Source of the DNA: Mycobacteroides salmoniphilum
GTDB lineage: Bacteria; Actinomycetota; Actinomycetes; Mycobacteriales; Mycobacteriaceae
DNA length: 64,000 bases
Assembly (NCBI RefSeq): GCF_004924335.1
Contig: NZ_CP024633.1
Location: 3,968,001 to 4,032,000 of the forward strand
Direction of reading: 5' to 3'
Position numbers and translations under genes: made by a program. This document shows positions 1 to 10,385 of this stretch, piece by piece. Each line of letters opens with the position of its first letter. The stretch's first letter is position 1. The notes under the pieces were generated by a model, which did not search any database, had not been told where the DNA came from, and saw nothing but the letters and a program-made list of their open reading frames with translations.

Positions 1-605
1 CCATCAAGCCGCAATACGGCGATTCGTTCAATCGGGGCATCATGCAGCGTGTCTTTGAACCAGCCGGGAACAAAACGGACCTGGTTGTCCAACAAGCCAT
101 AGCGCTGGAAATTGGCCCTGACATTCTTTTCGGTCACCGCAAGGATGGGCGCCGCAAGGTGCAGCCTATCCCCCTTGTCCGCCTTGTAATGCGCGGTATC
201 CGGAGGAGGTACACCCTCGAACGAATCGCAGAGCCAGACGTTTCGCGTCGTGTCCCCATACGCGGCGAGAACTCCACGCATCAGGATGGACGCACCACCG
301 CGCCATACTCCACATTCGACCAGGTCGCCAGGCACGTCATCGGCAAGTGCCGTCTCCACGCACTGCTGCAGACTGGTGAGTCGCTGCATCCCAATCATCG
401 TCAACGCATCCGCCGGCCAGTCCAGACCCAAGTCGCGCTTGTGCGCGTCAAACGGACGCTTGCGCACGAGCACGTAGTCGCCAAATTTGAAAAAGGGGCG
501 GTGCAGCCAGTTCCAACCCACTGGCACAAGTTCGTCAACTCCGTATCTGGTGAGATCCTGCCGAAGCAGGTTCAGATAAGCGGATCGAGTGTCGTAATCG
601 GTCAC
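1..605 (-). CDS. TylF/macrocin-type O-methyltransferase, 3' end outside window
   Basis: SAM-dependent sugar O-methyltransferase of the TylF family, probably methylating a GPL deoxysugar (rhamnose or 6-deoxytalose). The visible 201 residues read MTDYDTRSAYLNLL..., with the SAM-binding stretch DLVECGVWRGGASILMRG, then CDSFEGVPPPD and ERIAVLRLDG at the truncated end. The last is the conserved family motif before the metal-binding segment, so about 60-70 residues are missing. A GTG at 605 and a TTG at 611 are both possible starts; a GGGGCAG-like stretch lies upstream of both. It is the first of a minus-strand series of GPL-modifying genes. The exact sugar and position methylated cannot be read from sequence. 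Confidence 0.88.
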   Translation of the reverse strand, partial: MTDYDTRSAYLNLLRQDLTRYGVDELVPVGWNWLHRPFFKFGDYVLVRKRPFDAHKRDLGLDWPADALTMIGMQRLTSLQQCVETALADDVPGDLVECGVWRGGASILMRGVLAAYGDTTRNVWLCDSFEGVPPPDTAHYKADKGDRLHLAAPILAVTEKNVRANFQRYGLLDNQVRFVPGWFKDTLHDAPIERIAVLRLD

Positions 606-825
606 GGTCAAGAACTGCCCCTATCTCGGAAATGCTGGTGTCCCGTCCCAGCGCTAACAATAGCCGTCTGCACGACTCCGTCGACACGTTTCGGACCGGG
701 CTACTCCCCTTGTCGGGGCTGCATTTTCGGTGGAATCTGTCAAGAATTCTTATGCACGAATGTCGCCAAATATCTGACGCTCGCTTGCCGGCGAAGATCC
801 CACGGCCCTGCATTGGTATTCGGTG

Positions 826-1638
826 TCATCGGAACACGGCGCGGGGCAGCCGCTTGGGCTCTTCTGCCCGGTGAATCACGACCACGGAGTCAAACACCTC
901 GATCCGGTCGATGATGGTGGCCGCGAACGGTACCTGGACTTCCTCGAGCCGCTTGGGATGGTCCTCCATGATCTGGTAGACCGAGCTCATCTCGAGATAG
1001 TGAGCGTGCATCGAATCCATCAGCCATTTGGTGAAGTCGATGAAAGATTCGCGCTGATCGCGATAGATCGTCCAGTAGTTGGCGCAGACGTCCTCAACGA
1101 TGTAAACCCCGCCGGGGCGCAGGCGCGGGAACAGATACCTGAACGACCCGATCATCTGTTTAGGAGTGTGGCCACCGTCATCGAGGACCGTGTCGAACGG
1201 CCCGAACTCGTCGACCACTGTGCCGAGAAAGTGCGCGTCAGTCTGATCACCGATCCGCACATGGATATCGCGCCCGGGGTCGTCGTGCTGCGCGGACTTG
1301 GGGCTGATGTCGAGACCCACGATGGTGGCTCGTGGCAGGTGTTCCCGCCACATCCGCAGAGATCCACCCCGATCCACCCCGATCTCCAGCATTCGCTCGG
1401 TCCGCGTGAGAGCGCCCTGGTAAATGGGCAGGTAATGACGCAGCTTGTGGACGTTGTCGGCTTTCTCGAATATCCCTCCGATCGGGGTATCGGCGGGTTC
1501 TGAGTCGTCGGCCCGCATCGAGACCGTCTTGGCTAGGTCTGGGCCCAGCGCATCAAGCATGCGACGGCGACCTCCGTAGGGATAACGCCGCGCGATGAAC
1601 GGCGGTTTGCGCTGCAACGCCAGACGAAAGAGCGGCAT
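826..1638 (-). CDS. Class I SAM-dependent methyltransferase (GPL sugar O-methyltransferase type)
   Basis: Probable O-methyltransferase acting on a GPL deoxysugar. Motif I is LEIGVDRGGSLRMW, followed by IVGLDIS, then VLDDGGHTPKQM and LRPGGVYIVEDV, the pattern of the macrocin/mycinamicin sugar O-methyltransferase group. The frame is open to 1680, but AAAGGA stands 10 bases before the ATG at 1638 (MPLFRLAL...), so that start is preferred; a GTG at 1644 and the ATG at 1680 remain possible. Length is about 270 residues, usual for the group. It lies between another methyltransferase gene and an acyltransferase gene on the same strand. Its specific substrate is inferred from context only. Confidence 0.85.
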   Translation of the reverse strand: MPLFRLALQRKPPFIARRYPYGGRRRMLDALGPDLAKTVSMRADDSEPADTPIGGIFEKADNVHKLRHYLPIYQGALTRTERMLEIGVDRGGSLRMWREHLPRATIVGLDISPKSAQHDDPGRDIHVRIGDQTDAHFLGTVVDEFGPFDTVLDDGGHTPKQMIGSFRYLFPRLRPGGVYIVEDVCANYWTIYRDQRESFIDFTKWLMDSMHAHYLEMSSVYQIMEDHPKRLEEVQVPFAATIIDRIEVFDSVVVIHRAEEPKRLPRAVFR

Positions 1639-1750
1639 GATCACGAGATCCTTTGCTGTCCTAGGATGTTCGAAGAACATCGCCCATTCTCAGAATCCCG
1701 AAAAGCCATGCAAATCAGCCTACCGACATGTTGATGGCGACACCTCTGTG

Positions 1751-2884
1751 TTAACTGTCCTCGCGCGGCGAGAGAGCTCGTTCGCGCAGTTCCGGGCTAT
1801 CCGAACCGGTCGGTCCGGCCCGGGTGGCCACCGCCGCCGGATCGGTGTTCTTGCGGTTGAGGCGCGATTTGAACGCCAGTGCGCGCTTCTCGACCAGAAA
1901 CCAACTGAATGCGGCGGGCACCAGCGTCGCGCCTGCCGAAACAACAAAGAAAGCAAACGGATTCAGGCTGGCCAGCCCCGCAACGGCCAGAAACTGCTGT
2001 GTCGGCGAGGCATAGATATAGACGCCGTACGACAGGTCCGTGCGTATGTTCATGCGCTTGTTCTTGATCAGCACACCCGAAACGACGACGGCATAGGCGA
2101 GCGGAAGGGCGCCGATCACCCGATAGTCGGGCAGCATGCCCGAGGCCAGAACAATCGCGATGCTCACGCCCACCAGTGACCATCGGGCGGGTATCACGTC
2201 TCGCCACTGATACAGCAGCGCGCCGGCAGAAAACATAATGGCGCTCCGCACCGCGAGCTGCGGGATTGTCCATAACCCGGGGAAGGTCAGGGGTGGCAGG
2301 AGAATTGCCGCGATCGTTGCCAGTATCAGTATCACCGGCGCTGTCCAACGGCGGCTGGCGAGCCCGAGTAACCCGAGCCCCGCAACGGCGATGTAGCACA
2401 TCACCTCAAAGACCAGCGACCACAAGGATGCGTTCCAGATTCCCGGGTATGGGATATCGCGCGGCGTCCCACCCACATCGAACTGAAGCTGCACCAATGC
2501 GCTGTTCTTCAGCATGTATTCGATCGGTGCACTGGAGAACAGCAGCCTGGCGGCTGAGCCACCCTGGATCGCAACACTGAGCGGAGCGATGACAAAGGCC
2601 GTCACCGCCAGCACGACGTAGTACCCCGGCAAAATGCGGAGCGCTCGTGCGATGAAATAGTCGCGCGTGCTGGGGTTACGAAGCCAACTCGCAGTGATCA
2701 GAAACCCGGAAAGAGCAAAGAATCCGTCAACTCCGACCGAGAACAGTAGTTGGAGTATCGCCTTCGATTCCACGACGTGCCCCGTCAGTGGGAACGAGTG
2801 GAAAAGAATGACCTCGGTCGCCAAAGCGAGTCGACATGCGTTCAGCGCGTTGTTTCGCGGATCGAATACAGAACCGAGCTTCAT
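1751..2884 (-). CDS. Membrane acyltransferase 3 family protein (GPL deoxysugar acetyltransferase, atf type)
   Basis: Integral membrane O-acyltransferase of 377 residues that probably acetylates the GPL deoxytalose. The N-terminus carries the family signature (NALNACRLALATEVILFHSFPL, with the conserved H-S/F element near residue 29), then FSVGVDGFFALSGFLI, typical of the acyltransferase_3 fold, and about ten hydrophobic segments. GGAGG lies just ahead of the ATG at 2884. The C-terminal tail after residue 335 is hydrophilic and rich in Arg, Ser and Pro. Atf paralogues occur in GPL loci of other mycobacteria; which copy this is cannot be settled here. Confidence 0.88.
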   Translation of the reverse strand: MKLGSVFDPRNNALNACRLALATEVILFHSFPLTGHVVESKAILQLLFSVGVDGFFALSGFLITASWLRNPSTRDYFIARALRILPGYYVVLAVTAFVIAPLSVAIQGGSAARLLFSSAPIEYMLKNSALVQLQFDVGGTPRDIPYPGIWNASLWSLVFEVMCYIAVAGLGLLGLASRRWTAPVILILATIAAILLPPLTFPGLWTIPQLAVRSAIMFSAGALLYQWRDVIPARWSLVGVSIAIVLASGMLPDYRVIGALPLAYAVVVSGVLIKNKRMNIRTDLSYGVYIYASPTQQFLAVAGLASLNPFAFFVVSAGATLVPAAFSWFLVEKRALAFKSRLNRKNTDPAAVATRAGPTGSDSPELRERALSPREDS

Positions 2885-3048
2885 GCGCCTCCACCACTCT
2901 TCGCCGGAAGCGTCATCGTATCGTCATCTCAGTCCGAGATCAGGCTTTCCGGTGTTTCCATATGTAGTTGGAAAACATTGTCACAACTGATGATTCATAT
3001 TCATGAGGGGCGCTCTCGCCACTAGACCACGATCAGGTGACGATGTGC

Positions 3049-4122
3049 TCAAAAGCGATTCGGGCAGTCCTTGTCGATCCATTCGAGAAGTGCCTGCAGG
3101 CCGTCCTCAAGCGTCCACTTCGGGCTCCACGCGAGCTGTTCGATTGCCGGCTCGATATCGCAGCTCGCGGCGCGCACGTCGCCGTCTCGGAATTTCCCCA
3201 CAACGGTGGGCTCGGGTGCGGCACAGATGTCGGCGACCTTGCGGGCCAGCTCGTGAATGGTTGTTGCGGTGCCAGAACCGATGTCAAGGGTGCGCCGCTC
3301 GACAGCGGGTGCATGCACCGCCGCGAAGAGCGCATCGACAACATCGTCGATAAAAACGAAATCACGGACTATCTGTCCGTCCTCGTAAACCTCCAGCGAC
3401 TGTTTCCCGCGAGCCAGACGCGCGAAGAGGGTCACGATTCCGGTGTAGGAATTGGTGAGTGATTGGCCCGGTCCGTACACATTCTGCAGGCGCAAGACGC
3501 TGAGGTTGGTGTCGTGGGCGGCCGCCCACGATGCCAACAGATGTTCCTGGGCCAGTTTGGTGCCCGCATAGACGTTGGTCGGGCGGGGCTCAGTCCGACC
3601 GGCACAGCTGGGAAGCGGCTCCGACGGCTCGCCAGCAGGACCCTTCGGATCCCACTCACCGGCAAGCAATTGAGCGTGGCTGCGCGGGCGCGGATAAAAG
3701 ACCTCGGCACTGGACTGCCATGCACCTTCGCCATACACCGCCCGCGACGAAGCGAGTACCAGCTGGTCGGGCACAAGTGCCGCACGGCTCAGGGCATCAA
3801 GGAGTTGGGTTGTGCCCACCACATTGACCGAACCGTGGCGCGTCGCTTCCGAAAGCGACTGCGCCGTACCCGTCTCCGCAGCCAAATGGACAACCTGCGA
3901 GGGTTCGAACAACCGCAGCACGGCGTCCCAGTCAGGGGCATGCGTGACGTCTCCGGTGAACAGCCGCACCGACGGTGGGAGGTCGATCGCCCGGCCTCTG
4001 GCGTGCACTTGTGGATGTAAGACGTCCATCACCGCGACGTCGTATCCCGCTTGGACGAGACGGTTGGATAGCGCGGATCCAATAAATCCCGCCCCACCAG
4101 AAATGAGTACAGATTTCGACAA
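3049..4122 (-). CDS. epiA: NAD-dependent epimerase/dehydratase (EpiA-like) of the GPL locus
   Basis: Extended short-chain dehydrogenase acting on a nucleotide sugar, probably in formation of the GPL 6-deoxysugar. It shows the Rossmann motif GGAGFIGS near the N-terminus, GDV and VVHLAAETG, the active-site SSRAVYG, and the catalytic YAGTK motif. The frame is open to an ATG at 4167, but the TTG at 4122 is preferred: GGGAGG stands 8 bases upstream, and translation then begins MSKSVLISGGAGFIG, the normal distance from start to Rossmann motif. The gene sits between an acyltransferase and a glycosyltransferase on the same strand. Epimerase versus reductase activity is not distinguishable from sequence alone. 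Confidence 0.87.
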   Translation of the reverse strand: MSKSVLISGGAGFIGSALSNRLVQAGYDVAVMDVLHPQVHARGRAIDLPPSVRLFTGDVTHAPDWDAVLRLFEPSQVVHLAAETGTAQSLSEATRHGSVNVVGTTQLLDALSRAALVPDQLVLASSRAVYGEGAWQSSAEVFYPRPRSHAQLLAGEWDPKGPAGEPSEPLPSCAGRTEPRPTNVYAGTKLAQEHLLASWAAAHDTNLSVLRLQNVYGPGQSLTNSYTGIVTLFARLARGKQSLEVYEDGQIVRDFVFIDDVVDALFAAVHAPAVERRTLDIGSGTATTIHELARKVADICAAPEPTVVGKFRDGDVRAASCDIEPAIEQLAWSPKWTLEDGLQALLEWIDKDCPNRF

Positions 4123-4262
4123 CGCCAACGCCTCCCGTTCCTTACAGAGCAGCTCGGTAACCTGCACGCACCGGTAATGCGTTCCGGGTCAATGATATCG
4201 ATGGTCTACGTGTCACCGCGCGGGGTTCTTCCGGCATGGGCCGCCGCGACGGGACCACTGAC

Positions 4263-5522
4263 CTAAGCACGGGCAGCCCTCTCCTCCAACAGGTCGGCTG
4301 CCTTGTTCACACTCTCGTACGGCTTGGACATGTGGGGAGCGATCGCCCGGGCCCGAACCGCATAGTCCGGGCTGAGGATCTCGCGCAGGTCCGAGACCAG
4401 CGTCTCACGGGTCGTGGTCGAAAAGCGCCGGGAGGCGCCCACTTTCATGCGTTTGAGCTGATTTCCCCAAAATGGCTGATCACCAACAGTCCAGAGGATC
4501 AAGGTAGGCACACCGGCGCGCAGGCTCGCCGCCGTGGTGCCCGAGCCGCCGTGGTGAACGATCGCTCGACTCACCGGAAAGACCGCCGCGTAATTCACCA
4601 CTCCGACCAACTTGACGTGTGGGGAGGTGTGAACGTCGCTGAAGTCTGTCGCGCCGGCGCACACCAACGCGCGCTCCCCCAATTCTGCGCATGCTGAACT
4701 GATCATCTCGACTGTCTCCGCGGGAGATTCAACCGGGATGCTCCCCGAGGCGAAACAGATAGGTGGCGGCCCCGCGGCGATCCACGACATGACCGCATCA
4801 TCGGCCTCTGTCGTCAACTCCATGGTGAGTGCACCCACGAAAGGCCTTCGTTCGCCGTACTTCGCCCATTCGTCCGCCAGTCCGCGGAAGCAAATGCTGT
4901 CGTAAGCCTGGATTTCCAGCGACCCGCGCTGGCCGATCCGCCGCGGCGAAGGGCTCGCCGCCTTGGGCAAGCCGAGCTCGCGCCGTTGCGCATCCTCCGC
5001 CTTCTTGGTCACCCGCCAGGTCAGCCAGTCATAGGCAGTCATTGTTGTACGTGTCAACGGCGGTGGTAGGACCGGAAAGAGCTGACCATTGGGGCGCCAC
5101 GGCATGGTGTGCAGGGCAACCAGGGGGATCCCATAGAACTCGGCAACATTGGCGGCCGGTTCCTCATAGCCCACGCTGGTCGACAGTAGGTCCGCACCCT
5201 CTGCCACCGATACCAGGGCCTTGCTCATTTCCGACCACTGTTCGGTGACCAGTTTCAGGGCCTGCTGACACAGCGCGACCAGATCCTGGACCCTCCAAAA
5301 ATGACGAGTCCACGACATCCACAAGTCGCGGTATTCATCGAGCTGAGGCCCCACATGAACGCCGTATGGCACCGCCGAGAGTCCAACAGACTCCGCGAAG
5401 CCGATCAAGTCAGGCGGAACTGCCGTGCGCACTTCGTGACCCCTGCGCTGAAGTTCCCGTCCGACAGCAACGGCAGGTTCGATATCGCCGCGCGTGCCAT
5501 AACTTGCCATGGCAAATTTCAT
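4263..5522 (-). CDS. GPL glycosyltransferase (GT1/UGT-like, MGT family)
   Basis: Glycosyltransferase of 419 residues that probably adds a deoxysugar to the GPL lipopeptide core. The N-terminus MKFAMASYGTRGDIEPAVAVGRELQRRGHEV is the diagnostic start of the MGT/Gtf group. The C-terminal donor-binding segment reads VHHGGSGTTAASLRAGVPT followed by DQPFWGNQ. Such enzymes are soluble with two Rossmann-like domains. It is divergent from rmlA, which makes its likely nucleotide-sugar precursor. It corresponds to the gtf genes of GPL loci; whether it transfers talose or rhamnose is not resolved. Confidence 0.9.
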   Translation of the reverse strand: MKFAMASYGTRGDIEPAVAVGRELQRRGHEVRTAVPPDLIGFAESVGLSAVPYGVHVGPQLDEYRDLWMSWTRHFWRVQDLVALCQQALKLVTEQWSEMSKALVSVAEGADLLSTSVGYEEPAANVAEFYGIPLVALHTMPWRPNGQLFPVLPPPLTRTTMTAYDWLTWRVTKKAEDAQRRELGLPKAASPSPRRIGQRGSLEIQAYDSICFRGLADEWAKYGERRPFVGALTMELTTEADDAVMSWIAAGPPPICFASGSIPVESPAETVEMISSACAELGERALVCAGATDFSDVHTSPHVKLVGVVNYAAVFPVSRAIVHHGGSGTTAASLRAGVPTLILWTVGDQPFWGNQLKRMKVGASRRFSTTTRETLVSDLREILSPDYAVRARAIAPHMSKPYESVNKAADLLEERAARA

Positions 5523-5986
5523 GACGGTATCGACCTCCCCGATATGTTAGGTACTCGCAGAATGGCCGTCAGTGCTGCCGGTCATTATTACCGATCTTGT
5601 GCGTCACGGATAGCCTCAGGATGATGGGCACACATGTGTCTCCAAATTCCAAAACGTCAATACAGCTACGGCCGAAAGAATTCCGTTTCACGGGTTGCCA
5701 CACGTAAAATCGCTATCTCGGATGAAGTGGCAATGCAATATGGGCCGGGCCGGGTTCAGCAGATCTCACGATATCCGTATACGGCTGCGGGCGTGCCGGA
5801 TCGGTCTCGACAGACTTTGTCACGACTCACCGTTCACCGAGGTCACCCGCCCGCCCCCGCCCCGCGTTTGATTCCGTCGGCATTCCTTCTTCATACGCGA
5901 TAGGGTGGCCTACGGGTTGCGCCGCGGCAGCGTAGAAAATGTCGCCGCCGCAACCGAACTCGGATTGTCGTCGAGTAGGAGCACAC
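5523..5986. other. Divergent intergenic region between gtf and rmlA
   Basis: These 464 bases contain no convincing gene. Short open frames lack a ribosome site and family features. The stretch is less GC-rich than the genes beside it and must contain promoters for the minus-strand gtf-epiA-atf-methyltransferase genes and for rmlA. A TAGGGT element near 5900 could be a plus-strand -10, but it is weak. I see no strong terminator or repeat. Confidence 0.5.
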
Positions 5987-6853
5987 ATGCGCGGCATCAT
6001 TCTCGCGGGCGGGTCGGGCACTCGCCTGCATCCGATAACGACGGGCATCAGCAAGCAGTTGCTGCCGGTGTACGACAAACCTCTGATCTATTACCCGCTA
6101 TCCACGCTGATCATGGCCGGAGTCCGCGACATTCTGGTGATCACCACACCTTTTGACGCCCCGGCATTCGAGCGACTTCTCGGGGACGGCTCGGCATTCG
6201 GCATTAGCTTGAGCTATGCGGTCCAGCCCAAACCCGAGGGCCTGGCACAGGCTTTCGTGATCGGCGCCGAGCACATCGGCACCGACACGGCGATGCTTGC
6301 ACTGGGCGACAATGTGTTCTATGGGCCCGGCCTGGGCACAAGCCTGCGCCGGTTCGAGAACATCAGCGGGGGAGCGATTTTCGCGTACTGGGTGGCCAAC
6401 CCGTCGGCATACGGCGTGGTGGAGTTCGATGCCGCCGGGGTTCCGTTGTCCCTGGAAGAGAAGCCCGCGAATCCGAAATCCCATTACGCGGTGCCCGGCC
6501 TGTACTTCTATGACAACGACGTCATAGAGATCGCACGCTCGCTGCAGAAGTCCGCACGCGGTGAGTACGAGATCACTGAGGTCAATCAGACCTATCTGGA
6601 TCAGGGACGCCTTTCCGTCGACGTGCTGCCGCGTGGAACCGCGTGGCTGGACACGGGAACCTTCGACTCACTGCTGGACGCGAGCGATTACGTACGCACC
6701 ATCGAACGCCGCCAGGGCCTGAAGATTGGCGTACCGGAAGAAATTGCGTGGCGCGCCGGTTTCATCAATGACGACCAGCTCGCTGCGCGTGCCCAACAGC
6801 TACTCAAATCTGGATACGGAAGTTACCTACTTGAGCTCTTGCAGCGGAAATAG
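5987..6853 (+). CDS. rmlA: Glucose-1-phosphate thymidylyltransferase
   Basis: Catalyses dTTP plus glucose-1-phosphate to dTDP-glucose, the first step to dTDP-rhamnose and related 6-deoxysugars. The protein has 288 residues, full length for the family. It opens [18 protein letters not shown], the nucleotide-binding signature, followed by [28 protein letters not shown] and the [10 protein letters not shown] region are also typical. The ATG at 5987 is chosen over an upstream in-frame ATG at 5939 because TAGGAG (5976-5981) precedes it and the family always starts at this motif. It is the only plus-strand gene among the sugar genes of the GPL cluster and is followed by a hairpin terminator. Confidence 0.96.
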   Translation: MRGIILAGGSGTRLHPITTGISKQLLPVYDKPLIYYPLSTLIMAGVRDILVITTPFDAPAFERLLGDGSAFGISLSYAVQPKPEGLAQAFVIGAEHIGTDTAMLALGDNVFYGPGLGTSLRRFENISGGAIFAYWVANPSAYGVVEFDAAGVPLSLEEKPANPKSHYAVPGLYFYDNDVIEIARSLQKSARGEYEITEVNQTYLDQGRLSVDVLPRGTAWLDTGTFDSLLDASDYVRTIERRQGLKIGVPEEIAWRAGFINDDQLAARAQQLLKSGYGSYLLELLQRK

Positions 6854-6908
6854 TGCGATGTTCTGGTCGGCGGTAACACAATGGATTGACGGACGTATAA
6901 ATAGTCAT

Positions 6909-6939
6909 GGGCCCTAAGTGCATCCTGGGCCTTGTTTTT
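6909..6939 (+). terminator. Intrinsic terminator after rmlA
   Basis: GGCCC (6910-6914) can pair with GGGCC (6927-6931) around a 12-base loop, followed by a T run at 6935-6939. The stem is short but the U tract is good. It lies 56 bases after the rmlA stop and before the hemophore-like gene, so those two genes are probably separate transcripts. Confidence 0.5.
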
Positions 6940-6990
6940 CGATGAATACGTAAAGTTGATGTGGTCGGTACGAGGGAGGCAATTGAGAAC

Positions 6991-7329
6991 ATGAACAAAC
7001 TGTCACTGACGAAGATTGCGGCGGCCGTTGCCGGTACCACGCTGGCGTTGACCGCCGGCGCTGGGCTCGCATCCGCGGACCCCGTTACGGACGAGATGGT
7101 GAACAGCACCTGTACATACGATCAGGCGAATGCGGCGCTACACGCGGAGAACCCTACGGCCGCAGAGTATTTTGACCAATCGCCCCCGAATCAGCAGTTC
7201 ATGCAAGAGTTCCTCAGTTCACCGAAAGCCAAGCGTGTGAGCATGATCAACCAGGTCAGGGGCAATCAGGGCATCGAGTTCGTCATACCCGTCTTCCAGC
7301 AGATGGTGCGCAGCTGCCACAAATACTGA
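6991..7329 (+). CDS. Secreted hemophore-related small protein
   Basis: A 112-residue exported protein of the mycobacterial hemophore-like group. Residues 1-29 form a Sec signal peptide with a KLSLTK n-region, an alanine/leucine core and an ASA cleavage site before D30. The mature part is about 83 residues with two cysteines, C41 (NSTCTYDQ) and C109 (VRSCHKY), able to form a disulfide. The family is all-helical, and some members bind haem (Rv0203 type); haem binding here is only inferred. The ATG at 6991 is used, with GGGAGG about 12 bases upstream; a GTG at 6961 is less likely because it would precede the signal peptide. It lies between rmlA and mmpL4b. Confidence 0.78.
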   Translation: MNKLSLTKIAAAVAGTTLALTAGAGLASADPVTDEMVNSTCTYDQANAALHAENPTAAEYFDQSPPNQQFMQEFLSSPKAKRVSMINQVRGNQGIEFVIPVFQQMVRSCHKY

Positions 7330-7341
7330 GTCTTTACCCAC

Positions 7342-7378
7342 AAAGGCCGGGACGAGGTGAACCCTCGCCCGGCCTTTT
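7342..7378. terminator. Strong bidirectional terminator hairpin
   Basis: AAAGGCCGGG plus CGAGG on the left (7342-7356) pairs with CCTCG plus CCCGGCCTTT on the right around a short loop, with one bulged base. T residues follow on the plus strand and A residues precede it, so it can stop transcription both ways. It separates the plus-strand hemophore-like gene from the minus-strand mmpL4b, which converge here. Confidence 0.85.
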
Positions 7379-7427
7379 GCGTGTACGACATTGCATCGAA
7401 CACCAAAGCTGTTGAACTAGAGCGTGA

Positions 7428-10385
7428 TTAGCCGTTGAACTTCGGCAGCTCGGTGGTCGGATCGTCATCGCCGAGTCGAGCCGCGGCGGGCGGTGCCGGG
7501 CGGGCGCCCGCGGGCTCCAGCAGAGCACTCGGCGGTCGCGGCCGTACTCGCTGCGGCCACCAGAACCACCGGCCCAGGAGCGCCGCGATGGACGGAGTCA
7601 TGAACGAGCGCACGATCAGTGTGTCGAACAATAGGCCCAGCCCGATGGTGGTGCCGATCTGGCCGATGATCTGCAGATCGCTGACGACCATCGAGGCCAT
7701 GGTGGCCGCGAACACCAATCCCGCTGATGTGACGACCTTTCCAGTGCCGCCCATCGCGCGGATGATGCCCGTATTCAGCCCCGCACTCAGCTCCTCTTTC
7801 ATCCGAGAGACAAGCAGCAGGTTGTAGTCGGACCCCACCGCCAACAGGATGATCACGGACATCGCCAGCACCATCCAGTGCAGACTGATGCCAAGGATGT
7901 ACTGCCACAGCAGCACCGACAGGCCAAAGGACGCGCCCAGCGAGAGCGCCACCGTACCGACGATCACCAGCGCCGCGATGAAGCTCCGGGTGGTAATGAG
8001 CATGATGATGAACACCAGACAGATCGCTGCGATGCCCGCGATCAGCAGGTCATAGGTCGAGCCGTCCTTCCAATCCTTCGCGGTTGACGCGGCACCGGCG
8101 AGGTAGATCTTGCCCCCCACCAGAGGTGTTCCCTTGAGCGCCTCCTCTGCCGCGTTCTGGATCTGCTCGATCCGGGTAATGCCCTCCGGCGACATCGGAT
8201 CACCATTATGGGAAATGATGAACCGCACCGTCTTTCCGTCCGGCGACAGGAATGAACTCATCGCACGCTGGAAGTCGGGGTTTTTGAACACTTCTGGAGG
8301 CAGGAAGAACGAATCGTCGTTCTTGGAGGCATCGAAGGCCTGCCCCATGGCCATCACGTCATTGGTGGATTCGTCCATCGAAGCGAACTGCCCGGACATG
8401 GTGGCGTACATGGTGAGCACCGAGGTTCGCATGCTCTGCATGACCTCGATCATCTGAGGGAACTGGACGAGCAGCTGCGGCATGATGGCGTCCAGCTGAT
8501 CCATGTCCTTGACCAGAACCATCAGCCCGTCGTCAAGCGCGTCGACTCCGTCCATCGCATCGAAGATCGACCTGATCGAAAAGCAGATGGGGATGTCGAA
8601 ACAGTGCTTTTCCCAATAGAAGTAGTTGCGGATCGGTCGAAGGAAGTCGTCGAACAGCGCAATGCTGCCGCGCAAGTCGTCGGTGAGTTGCTGCACCTCA
8701 TGCGTATGGGCCGTCATTCGGTGTGTGGTCTCGGACATCTTCTTCATCACGAGGTACGTACGCTGCATCGTCGCGATCATCTTCGACATGTCCTCGGCCT
8801 GCTGTTGCATGTCGGCGATGCGCTTCTTCTGGAATCGAGTCGCCTGAACCTGGCCGGCGCTTTGCAAGCTGAGCAAGAAGGGCACCGATGTGTTGGCGAT
8901 CGGCGTTCCCTCGGGGCGGGTAATCCCCTGCACCCTCGACACCCCACGCACCTTGAAAATGGCCTTCGCCACCTTGTTCAACACCAGAAAGTCGGCAGGG
9001 TTCCGGAGATCCCGGTCGGTTTCGATCAACAACACGTCGGGCGTCAGGCGCGACTCGGAGAAGTGACGTTGTGCGGCAGCGAATCCCTGATTGGCCGGGA
9101 TATCACCGGAGATGTACAGCCGATCGTTATAGCTCGTCTTGTACCCCGGCAGCGTGGATAGTCCAACCAATGCCACTGCCAACGAGGCGACCAGGATGGG
9201 TGCGGGCCAGCGGACGACTGCGGTACCCAGCGCACGCCACCGCTGAACCCGCAGCTTGCGCTTGGGTTCGAGCAGTCCGAATCGGCTGGCCACCACAATC
9301 CCCGCAGGAACCAGGGTGACCGCGACCGCGACGGCCGCCAGCATTCCGATGGCGCACGGGATTCCCATGGTTTGGAAGTAGGGCAGCCGCGTGAAATGTA
9401 GACACAGAATGGCTCCGGCGATGGTCAGTCCGGAGGCCAAGACCACGGGAGCCACGCTGCGATATGTGGTGTAGTAGGCCGTTTCCCGGTCTTCACCGGC
9501 CTGGCGGGCCTCTTGATATCGACCGAAGAAGAAGATCCCGTAATCGGTGCCGGCGGCAATGCTCAAGAAAACCAGCATGTTGACGGCGAACGTCGACAAC
9601 ACGAAAACATCGTGGTAGCCGAGAAACGCCACAATGCCGCGGGCCGCGGCCAATTCGACACCCACCATGATCAGCAGCAGGATCACCGTGACCACAGAGC
9701 GATAGAGGATCAACAGCAACGTGAAGATGATGACCACGGTGACCGCGGTGATCTTCAGAATCGATTTGTTGCCCGCATGCTGCATATCCGAGGCGAGCGG
9801 CGCCGCACCGGCCACATAGACCTTGACGTCGGCAGGAGCCGCAGGCGACGTCCGATTGACGATCTCGCGGATCGCGGCGACCGATTCGTCCCCCAGGGCG
9901 GTGCCTTGATTACCGACGAGATTCAACTGCACGTATGCAGCCTTCTCGTCGGGACTCTGCACACTCGAGGACGTCAGCCGATCGCCCCACAGATCCTGCA
10001 CGTGCTCTACGTGTTTGGGATCGTTACGCAGCTCACGGATCAGTCCGGCGTAGTACGCATGCGCGTCCTCGCCGAGTGGCGCCTTCCCCTCGAGCACGAT
10101 CATCGCGGAGCTGTCCGAGTTCGATTCGTTGAAGTCCTTGCCCATGCGCATGATGGCCTTGACCGCCGGCGCATCCTGCGGCATGAGCGACACCGACCGC
10201 GCTTCCGCGACGTTTTCCAACGCGGGGATCGCCTTGGCCCAGTCCCAACTGACCGACGCCAACGTCGTATACAGAATCAGCGCCAGCCAGCCCAGGATGA
10301 TCAGGGGCGACAGGTTTCGTATTGTTCGCGCGATGAACGGCCGCGAATGCGCTGAGTTTGTCTCAGCACTCATACCCGGTCTCAT
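7428..10385 (-). CDS. mmpL4b: MmpL4b, RND-family GPL exporter
   Basis: Inner-membrane RND transporter of 985 residues that with MmpL4a and MmpS4 moves GPL or its precursor to the cell surface. The N-terminal membrane segment [14 protein letters not shown] is followed by a large periplasmic domain containing [19 protein letters not shown]. Membrane clusters contain [18 protein letters not shown] and [17 protein letters not shown], the two conserved MmpL blocks in which Asp-Tyr pairs carry protons. The frame stays open past 10385, but the ATG at 10385 is the start: it overlaps the mmpL4a stop as TGATG, with AGAGGA just upstream. The gene is intact. Loss of GPL transport in the abscessus complex gives rough colonies. 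Confidence 0.95.
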   Translation of the reverse strand: MRPGMSAETNSAHSRPFIARTIRNLSPLIILGWLALILYTTLASVSWDWAKAIPALENVAEARSVSLMPQDAPAVKAIMRMGKDFNESNSDSSAMIVLEGKAPLGEDAHAYYAGLIRELRNDPKHVEHVQDLWGDRLTSSSVQSPDEKAAYVQLNLVGNQGTALGDESVAAIREIVNRTSPAAPADVKVYVAGAAPLASDMQHAGNKSILKITAVTVVIIFTLLLILYRSVVTVILLLIMVGVELAAARGIVAFLGYHDVFVLSTFAVNMLVFLSIAAGTDYGIFFFGRYQEARQAGEDRETAYYTTYRSVAPVVLASGLTIAGAILCLHFTRLPYFQTMGIPCAIGMLAAVAVAVTLVPAGIVVASRFGLLEPKRKLRVQRWRALGTAVVRWPAPILVASLAVALVGLSTLPGYKTSYNDRLYISGDIPANQGFAAAQRHFSESRLTPDVLLIETDRDLRNPADFLVLNKVAKAIFKVRGVSRVQGITRPEGTPIANTSVPFLLSLQSAGQVQATRFQKKRIADMQQQAEDMSKMIATMQRTYLVMKKMSETTHRMTAHTHEVQQLTDDLRGSIALFDDFLRPIRNYFYWEKHCFDIPICFSIRSIFDAMDGVDALDDGLMVLVKDMDQLDAIMPQLLVQFPQMIEVMQSMRTSVLTMYATMSGQFASMDESTNDVMAMGQAFDASKNDDSFFLPPEVFKNPDFQRAMSSFLSPDGKTVRFIISHNGDPMSPEGITRIEQIQNAAEEALKGTPLVGGKIYLAGAASTAKDWKDGSTYDLLIAGIAAICLVFIIMLITTRSFIAALVIVGTVALSLGASFGLSVLLWQYILGISLHWMVLAMSVIILLAVGSDYNLLLVSRMKEELSAGLNTGIIRAMGGTGKVVTSAGLVFAATMASMVVSDLQIIGQIGTTIGLGLLFDTLIVRSFMTPSIAALLGRWFWWPQRVRPRPPSALLEPAGARPAPPAAARLGDDDPTTELPKFNG

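Noticed and set aside
42..914. Long plus-strand open frame of about 290 codons
   Set aside because: It runs antisense to the TylF-type methyltransferase, whose motifs (RLDG, CGVWRGG) are clear, and crosses into the next gene. No family features.
5634..5903. 89-codon plus-strand frame in the gtf-rmlA gap
   Set aside because: No ribosome site, no conserved features, and codon use unlike the neighbouring genes.
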